From Candidatus Delongbacteria bacterium (GTDB taxonomy: Bacteria > UBA4055), in NCBI GenBank assembly GCA_022013635.1, contig JAKLPX010000325.1, positions 1-7,825 of the forward strand: a DNA stretch of 7,825 nucleotides, in the 5' to 3' direction. The position numbers and the translations under genes were made by a program. Each line of letters opens with the position of its first letter. Within the stretch, counting starts at the first letter, position 1. The notes under the pieces are model-generated. The model was not told the DNA's origin and did no database searches. It saw only the letters and a program-made list of their open reading frames with translations. Positions 1 to 4,726 of this stretch are shown in pieces.

Positions 1-87
1 ACCGGTCAATCCTGCATTTATATCAGTGAATGTCTGCCCGTAAACTATAATTGAAATAGTTAATAAAAAGTAAACAGCTGTTTTCAT
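1..87 (-). CDS. Exported protein, N-terminal fragment (possible FG-GAP/VCBS-repeat protein)
   Basis: This is the first 29 codons of a gene that continues past the left edge. The ATG is at 87-85. The peptide begins MKTAVYFLLTISIIVYGQ, a textbook signal peptide (Lys, a hydrophobic stretch, then a small residue and Gln), so the product should leave the cytoplasm; cleavage is likely just before Gln18. The mature start, TFTDINAGLTG, resembles the opening of FG-GAP/VCBS beta-propeller-repeat surface proteins common in Ignavibacteria, but the fragment is too short to prove this. The nearest Shine-Dalgarno-like run, AAGGAG (123-118 on the minus strand), lies 30 nt before the ATG. An in-frame TTG at 105-103, 12 nt after that run, would add six residues and is an alternative start. 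It is divergent from the TldD-like gene at 292. Confidence 0.72.
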   Translation of the reverse strand, partial: MKTAVYFLLTISIIVYGQTFTDINAGLTG

Positions 88-129
88 AATAAACCCGCAT
101 CTCAAGGTAAAGTATATCTCCTTAAGTGT

Positions 130-160
130 AATATAACAAATCGCTGTATTATTCGGTCAA
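130..160 (-). promoter_or_regulatory. Candidate sigma70-type promoter for the left-edge gene
   Basis: Read on the minus strand, TTGACC (160-155) is followed after 19 nt by TATATT (135-130), or after 18 nt by TTATAT (136-131). This is close to the -35/-10 consensus and lies 43 nt or more upstream of the ATG at 87. Transcription would start near 122-124, which would put the AAGGAG at 123-118 at the very 5' end of the message. The call rests on motif match and position only. Confidence 0.45.
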
Positions 161-180
161 GAAAATAATATTTTATTTTC
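161..180. repeat. 20-bp AT-rich palindrome in the divergent intergenic region
   Basis: Arms GAAAATAA (161-168) and TTATTTTC (173-180) are perfect inverted complements around the 4-nt spacer TATT. It abuts the -35 hexamer of the minus-strand promoter candidate (155-160), so it could be an operator or an UP-like element. The AT richness makes chance occurrence possible. The rest of the gap up to 279 is A/T tracts, with no convincing promoter for the plus-strand operon. Confidence 0.4.
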
Positions 181-291
181 GTAAACAAAAATTTAAAAAA
201 AACAAATTGATTTTTTAACCTTTACTTATTAAACTTCTGAATATGTTCAACACGCTGAAATGAACTTTAATTTAAAAATAAGGACGGACTA

Positions 292-1962
292 ATGAAACTA
301 TCATTGTTTATGTCACTGCTGATCCTGACTCTTTCACTTTCTTCTGCTCCGAAGGACAAACTTCCTGATATTTTAAAAGAAGAGCTGAAGAGAAATTATG
401 ATGTGATGAGTAAAGAAAAATCTGCGCCGTATTACATGTCATACAGAGTAAACGACATCAAAACTTACAGTATCGAAGCTTCATTCGGACAAATAATCAA
501 GTCAGGCTGGAAACAGGACAGAAAGTTATGCGCGACCGTTAGGGTAGGTTCAAATAAACTTGATAATTCTCACCCGATCAAAGGAGAGAACTACGGATGG
601 TTCGATTGGGATCAAGGTGTTGATCTGCCGATCGAAAATATAGCCGAGGGTGTTAAACAGGTACTCTGGAAAGAAACGGAAAAACAGTACCGTAAATCAG
701 CCGATATGTACGCGAAAGTAATAGCGAATATGGCGATCAAAGTTGAGGATGAAGATAAATCGGAAGATTTCAGTGTTGAAAAACCGGTTGTTTATAACGA
801 AGATCCCATAAAAGAAAAAAATCTTGAGATAGATACGAAATTGTGGGAAGAAAAGCTCAAAAAATATTCAGCGTTGTTCCTGCTTAACAAAGATGTGATC
901 AAAGGCACAGCTTATTTTGCATTCTCCATAGAAAGAAAATACTTCGTATCAAGCGACGGAAGCAATATTACAGAAAACAGAGTATCCTGCAGAATAATGG
1001 TCAACGGGGAAACTCAGGCTGATGACGGCATGGATCTTCCTCTATATAACAGTTATTTCGGATTCTATCCCAGCAACCTTCCTGCGGATGATGTAATTAT
1101 CAGTGACACTCAAAAATTGTCAGAAACCCTGACTAAATTACGAACAGCGCCTGTAGTTGATTCATTTTCAGGACCTGCGCTTTTATCAGGTGCATCAGCC
1201 GGAGTTTTCTTTCACGAGATTTTCGGACACAGGATCGAAGGCCAGAGCATGAAAGACGAAAGCGACGCACAGACATTCAAGAAAAAAGTCGGCGAAAAAG
1301 TACTTAACGAGAATTTAACGATAATATTTGATCCAAGTATAAACAAATATGACAGATTCTATATGAACGGATCTTATAAATTTGACGAACAGGGACAGCA
1401 GGGTAAAAAATTAACGATCGTTGAAAACGGGATATTAAAGGATTTTCTTATGTCAAGAACTCCGATCAGCGGATTCGCTAATTCCAACGGTCACGGAAGA
1501 GCCCAGTCCGGAATGCAGGCGGTCAGCAGGCAGTCAAATATGTTCGTCAATTCGAGAAAGCCGTTATCGAACGACGAATTAAGATCTGCTTTGATCGCAG
1601 AAGCAACAAATCAGGGGAAAGATTTCGGATACCTGTTCGTAAGCACAGTCGGAGGTTTTACCTTTACAGGCAGATATGTGCCCAATGCATTCAATGTAAC
1701 ACCGGTCGAAGTTTACAAAATTTATGTTGACGGCAGACCCGATGAACTCGTAAGAGGAGTTGACCTGATCGGGACACCCCTTTCCATCTTTTCCAATATT
1801 GAAGCCGCTGGGAATGATTATGACATTTTTACGGGATCATGCGGAGCTGCTTCAGGATCAGTTCCGGTAACGACTGTTTGTCCGACGCTGTTTGTCAAGC
1901 AGATCGAAACACAGAGAAAAGACAAAAATCAGACAAAACTGCCGATTTTACCAAGGCCTTAA
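292..1962 (+). CDS. Exported TldD/PmbA-family zinc metalloprotease (catalytic subunit)
   Basis: 556 residues, a TldD-like member of the TldD/PmbA (peptidase U62) family. The active-site motif H308-E-I-F-G-H313 sits in the context SAGVFFHEIFGHRIEG, matching the family HExxxH motif. E309 is the expected general base. C517, in the C-terminal stretch GSCGAASGSVPV, matches the Cys that supplies the third zinc ligand in E. coli TldD. Other family blocks are the glycine-rich FSGPALLSG before the motif, VENGILKDFLMSRTP, and SNGHGRAQSG. Residues 1-18 form a signal peptide (MKLSLF plus a Leu/Ser-rich core) with no lipobox, so the product is probably periplasmic, whereas E. coli TldD is cytosolic. The length is somewhat above the usual 450-500 residues because of the signal and N-terminal region. 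The ATG is preceded by AAGGAC (280-285) at 6 nt. It is the first gene of an operon with its paralogue 24 nt downstream. The substrate cannot be told from sequence. Confidence 0.92.
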   Translation: MKLSLFMSLLILTLSLSSAPKDKLPDILKEELKRNYDVMSKEKSAPYYMSYRVNDIKTYSIEASFGQIIKSGWKQDRKLCATVRVGSNKLDNSHPIKGENYGWFDWDQGVDLPIENIAEGVKQVLWKETEKQYRKSADMYAKVIANMAIKVEDEDKSEDFSVEKPVVYNEDPIKEKNLEIDTKLWEEKLKKYSALFLLNKDVIKGTAYFAFSIERKYFVSSDGSNITENRVSCRIMVNGETQADDGMDLPLYNSYFGFYPSNLPADDVIISDTQKLSETLTKLRTAPVVDSFSGPALLSGASAGVFFHEIFGHRIEGQSMKDESDAQTFKKKVGEKVLNENLTIIFDPSINKYDRFYMNGSYKFDEQGQQGKKLTIVENGILKDFLMSRTPISGFANSNGHGRAQSGMQAVSRQSNMFVNSRKPLSNDELRSALIAEATNQGKDFGYLFVSTVGGFTFTGRYVPNAFNVTPVEVYKIYVDGRPDELVRGVDLIGTPLSIFSNIEAAGNDYDIFTGSCGAASGSVPVTTVCPTLFVKQIETQRKDKNQTKLPILPRP

Positions 1963-1972
1963 TTTTAAAACG

Positions 1973-1980
1973 AAAGGAGA
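1973..1980 (+). promoter_or_regulatory. Strong Shine-Dalgarno for the second TldD/PmbA-family gene
   Basis: AAAGGAGA ends 6 nt before the ATG at 1987 and sits in the 24-nt gap between the two paralogues. It is the best ribosome-binding site in the window. It fixes the start of the second gene and supports translation from a shared message. Confidence 0.7.
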
Positions 1981-1986
1981 CAACTT

Positions 1987-3798
1987 ATGAAGAGATCAAT
2001 CACTTTCATTATAGCAGTTCTATTATTGAATACACTTCATTCCCAAAACGATCCGATCTCTGATGCGATGAAACGGGAGATTCAGAGAGGAATTGACAGC
2101 TTAAGGATCGAGAAAATGCTTCCGCCTTCTTTTATAAGCTACAGCATTTCCGATGCCAGGACACTTCAGATCAAATCAACTCTCGGAAGCTTAATTCTTT
2201 CTGAAGAACAACCATTCAGAACATTCAGCAACAGGATTCTTGTAGGCGAGAACGGAAAAACTAATGAGAATTATCTTGACGAGAACACTCTCTGGTACTG
2301 GAACAGGAACAGTAATGAAGTTCCTCTGACTGGAGGCTCGGATGATATTCGAAGGTCTTTATGGCTGGCCACTGATAATAATTTTAAGAATGCTGTTACT
2401 AATTATGAGGCGAAGATATCAGCACTCAGCCAGCAGAGCTTTTCCGACGAGGAAAAGAATATCCATGATTTCAGTCCTTCACCGAAAAATGAGTCGCTTG
2501 TACCGTATCAAAGTTATGAGATCAATAAACTCAAACTTGAAAAACTTTCGAGGGCACTTTCATCTGTATTTAAAAAATATCCGGTGATACAGAAATCTGA
2601 AGTTAACATTTTCGCTTTTGACGGACAGGTATATTTCGCAGACAGCGAAGGAAGCTCAGCCCGATATCCTGTTCAGATCGCATCAGTGAAAGTTACAGCC
2701 GAAACTCAGGCGCCGGGCGGTGAAATATTAAATGATCATGTGATCTGGTTCGCGAAAAACACAAATCAGCTTCCCGATGAAAAAGCTCTGGTCGCTGAAA
2801 TAGAAAAAACTGCAAAAAATCTTACAGATCTTACGCAGAAAAATCCTGTAACGGAACCATACAGTGGGCCTGTTTTATTTGAGGGTCAGGCGGCAGCTGA
2901 AGCATTTGTTCAGATGTTCTTTTCACAAACTGACGGTCTGGTATCTGTAAGAAAACCTATTCTAGGCAACGAACATATAATAAACATGGCTCCGGACAGA
3001 GTAAAAGAAAATTCGGTTGAAGCTATGATAAACAAGAAAATAATATCGAGAGATATTACGATCGAAGCTCTCCCGTTTCTTTCAGAATTTGAAAAATCTC
3101 CGCTGACAGGCAGTTTTATTACGGATGCGGAAGGTGTAAATCCTCCGGAAAAATTACTTCTGGTTGAGAACGGAGTACTTAAAAATTTATTGGCTGACAG
3201 AACTCCAAGCCAGAAAATGAATTCCAGCAACGGACATTCCCGCCCGGCGTTATCCAACGGAGGAATAAAAGCGGTTACAGGACCGGGTGTTATAAAAATG
3301 ACCAATAATAATCCTGTTACATCGCTAGACAGTAAGCAGCTCAGACAGAAGCTTTTCGAAATCGCAATAGAAGAAGATCTTGAATATGCCTATATCGTCA
3401 GAAAAGTGATCTCAGAAGCAGCGGATATTCAAAACCTGAGTTCATCCCGCGGAGACAGGAATCCGCAAAAAGACATTTCTAAAACGATCCGGGTTTACCG
3501 TGTAAATATCTCCGATGAAAGCGAGGAATTAGTTAGTCTTGCCGAAGTTCAAGGACTCAGCGTTAAATCATTCAAAAGACTTCTCGCGACATCATCTGAA
3601 ATGCAGGTTTATAATACGATGCTGCAGCCTGTGGGTGAAAGAATATACAGCTGGTTATATAATCTTTCAGGAATACCGGCAAGTTTTATTTTGCCTCATG
3701 CACTGCTTTTTGAAGAACTTGATGTAGTAAGAGAAAAACAGGGAATGGTGAAAAATATACCTCTGGTACCTAACCCGCTTGCATCGAAGAAAAAGTAA
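1987..3798 (+). CDS. Exported TldD/PmbA-family protein lacking the zinc site (TldE-like partner)
   Basis: 603 residues, homologous to the preceding gene along most of its length. Shared blocks include PYSGPVLFEG before the active-site position, LLVENGVLKNLLADRTP, and SSNGHSRPALSNGG. At the HEIFGH position it reads Q309-M-F-F-S-Q314, so both His and the Glu are gone. There is no cysteine anywhere in the protein, so the third ligand is also missing. It therefore cannot hold zinc in the family manner and resembles the non-catalytic TldE/PmbA half of the E. coli heterodimer. A signal peptide (MKRSITFIIAVLLLNTLHSQ) suggests cleavage near His18-Ser19, with no lipobox. Relative to its neighbour it carries extra charged sequence around residues 485-515 and a different C-terminal tail. 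The 24-nt spacing implies co-transcription, and the likely role is a structural or substrate-binding partner of the upstream protease. It ends 31 nt from the convergent nitroreductase gene. Confidence 0.88.
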   Translation: MKRSITFIIAVLLLNTLHSQNDPISDAMKREIQRGIDSLRIEKMLPPSFISYSISDARTLQIKSTLGSLILSEEQPFRTFSNRILVGENGKTNENYLDENTLWYWNRNSNEVPLTGGSDDIRRSLWLATDNNFKNAVTNYEAKISALSQQSFSDEEKNIHDFSPSPKNESLVPYQSYEINKLKLEKLSRALSSVFKKYPVIQKSEVNIFAFDGQVYFADSEGSSARYPVQIASVKVTAETQAPGGEILNDHVIWFAKNTNQLPDEKALVAEIEKTAKNLTDLTQKNPVTEPYSGPVLFEGQAAAEAFVQMFFSQTDGLVSVRKPILGNEHIINMAPDRVKENSVEAMINKKIISRDITIEALPFLSEFEKSPLTGSFITDAEGVNPPEKLLLVENGVLKNLLADRTPSQKMNSSNGHSRPALSNGGIKAVTGPGVIKMTNNNPVTSLDSKQLRQKLFEIAIEEDLEYAYIVRKVISEAADIQNLSSSRGDRNPQKDISKTIRVYRVNISDESEELVSLAEVQGLSVKSFKRLLATSSEMQVYNTMLQPVGERIYSWLYNLSGIPASFILPHALLFEELDVVREKQGMVKNIPLVPNPLASKKK

Positions 3799-3811
3799 CC
3801 CGCAGTATTAT

Positions 3812-3855
3812 AAAAAAGCCCGATTTGTTTTACTTCTTTATTTCTTTATCCGGCT
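3812..3855 (-). terminator. Weak candidate terminator at the convergent junction
   Basis: On the minus strand AGCCGGAT (3855-3848) can pair with ATCGGGCT (3824-3817) with one G-G mismatch. The loop is 23 nt, and a run of T follows (3817-3812 as A on the plus strand). The large loop and the overlap with the end of the nitroreductase gene make it weak. No better hairpin is visible in the 31-nt gap for either strand. Confidence 0.25.
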
Positions 3856-4711
3856 CCCATTTCTCAAAAATGTTCAATCCCTGCTTTTTCATGATCTCGA
3901 TAAATTGTTGATTGCGGGTAGGCATCACTCCTGCCGGATAATGCAGCCCGAAGCGGTACTGGACCGGATTTATATAACCCTGATCCTTTATTTTTTTAAG
4001 ACATTTTTTTACAAGTGCTTTTCCGCCTGTCTCAAGGCAGTTCTGCTCAATGTACTTCAGTTTTTCGTCATCAATGTCATACTTCGTATTGTTCTGCCTT
4101 TTCATATAGGCTTCAAACAGTTTCTCGTTATCATAAGGCTGATATTTTTCTCTGTGCACCATAAATTCAAGCGGAAATTTATTCGCCTTTCTGATCTTGA
4201 CCAAAGGATATCCTACCGGCAGAAGAACTACCGGAAATACTCCTTTCGGAAGTCCGAGCATTTTAATGAGTTTATCAAGAAACTCCATTACAGTTCCTAT
4301 ATAGCATGAACCGAGACCGAGTGCATCAGCCGCCGTGCATATACTCTGCGCCGCTATGATAGTATCCTGAAAACTTATCCAGAAATGCCTGAACGCATTA
4401 TTCGCTGAAAATGGGGCACAACCTGTATCCGCGATCTGCTTCATGCGGTTCCAGTCTATGCAGAAAAGCAGATTGACCGGGGCTTTCCCGACAAATTTCT
4501 GATGGCACAGATCTCCGAGTTTTATATTTGTTTTAGGATTTTCAATAACGATAATAGAATACGGCTGAAGATTTCCGCCTGATGCGCTCTGAATTCCTGC
4601 AGCTAGGATTTTCTCAAGAGTTTCAGGCTCGATCCTTTTATCGGAGAAATTTCTAAGGCTCCCTCTTTCAAGCAGAAGGTCAATTGTTTCATTATTTAAT
4701 TTTTTCTTCAT
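3830..4711 (-). CDS. Nitroreductase-family FMN protein with long C-terminal extension
   Basis: 293 residues. The N-terminal ~190 match the nitroreductase fold, an FMN-binding, usually NAD(P)H-dependent oxidoreductase. Visible blocks are R16-G-S-L-R20-N-F near the start (FMN-phosphate binding Arg pair), IQSASGGNLQPYSIIVI at 40-56 (the classical Ser/Asn-rich flavin loop), LGLGSCYIG at 131-139, and VVLLPVGYP at 161-169. Residues ~190-293 are a Lys-rich extension (two Cys, ending in NIFEKWEPDKEIKK) beyond the usual ~200-residue core; I do not recognise it. There is no signal peptide, so the protein is likely cytosolic. It follows the stop codon of the surface-protein gene by 15 nt with GAGAG before its ATG, so it is probably co-transcribed or translationally coupled. 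The true substrate is unknown: the family reduces nitro compounds, quinones or flavins and also includes dehalogenase- and dehydrogenase-like members. Confidence 0.88.
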   Translation of the reverse strand: MKKKLNNETIDLLLERGSLRNFSDKRIEPETLEKILAAGIQSASGGNLQPYSIIVIENPKTNIKLGDLCHQKFVGKAPVNLLFCIDWNRMKQIADTGCAPFSANNAFRHFWISFQDTIIAAQSICTAADALGLGSCYIGTVMEFLDKLIKMLGLPKGVFPVVLLPVGYPLVKIRKANKFPLEFMVHREKYQPYDNEKLFEAYMKRQNNTKYDIDDEKLKYIEQNCLETGGKALVKKCLKKIKDQGYINPVQYRFGLHYPAGVMPTRNQQFIEIMKKQGLNIFEKWEPDKEIKK

Positions 4712-4726
4712 TTCAGGCTCTCATAT

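Noticed and set aside
207..232. TTGATT ... TATTAA as a promoter for the TldD-like operon
   Set aside because: The spacer is only 14 nt, too short for a sigma70-type promoter, and the region is so AT-rich that such hexamers are expected by chance.
1839..2063. 74-codon frame bridging the two TldD-like genes
   Set aside because: It overlaps the ends of both genes in another frame and has no Shine-Dalgarno of its own. The AAAGGAGA at 1973 serves the ATG at 1987.
2910..3305. 131-codon open frame on the minus strand inside the second TldD-like gene
   Set aside because: It lies fully within a well-supported gene, has no plausible ribosome-binding context and no recognisable domain. It is an antisense shadow.
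3779..4309. 176-codon open frame on the plus strand across the convergent junction
   Set aside because: It is antisense to the nitroreductase gene, whose family motifs are clear. The Phe/Leu/Ile/Lys-rich translation is typical of a reversed AT-rich coding strand.
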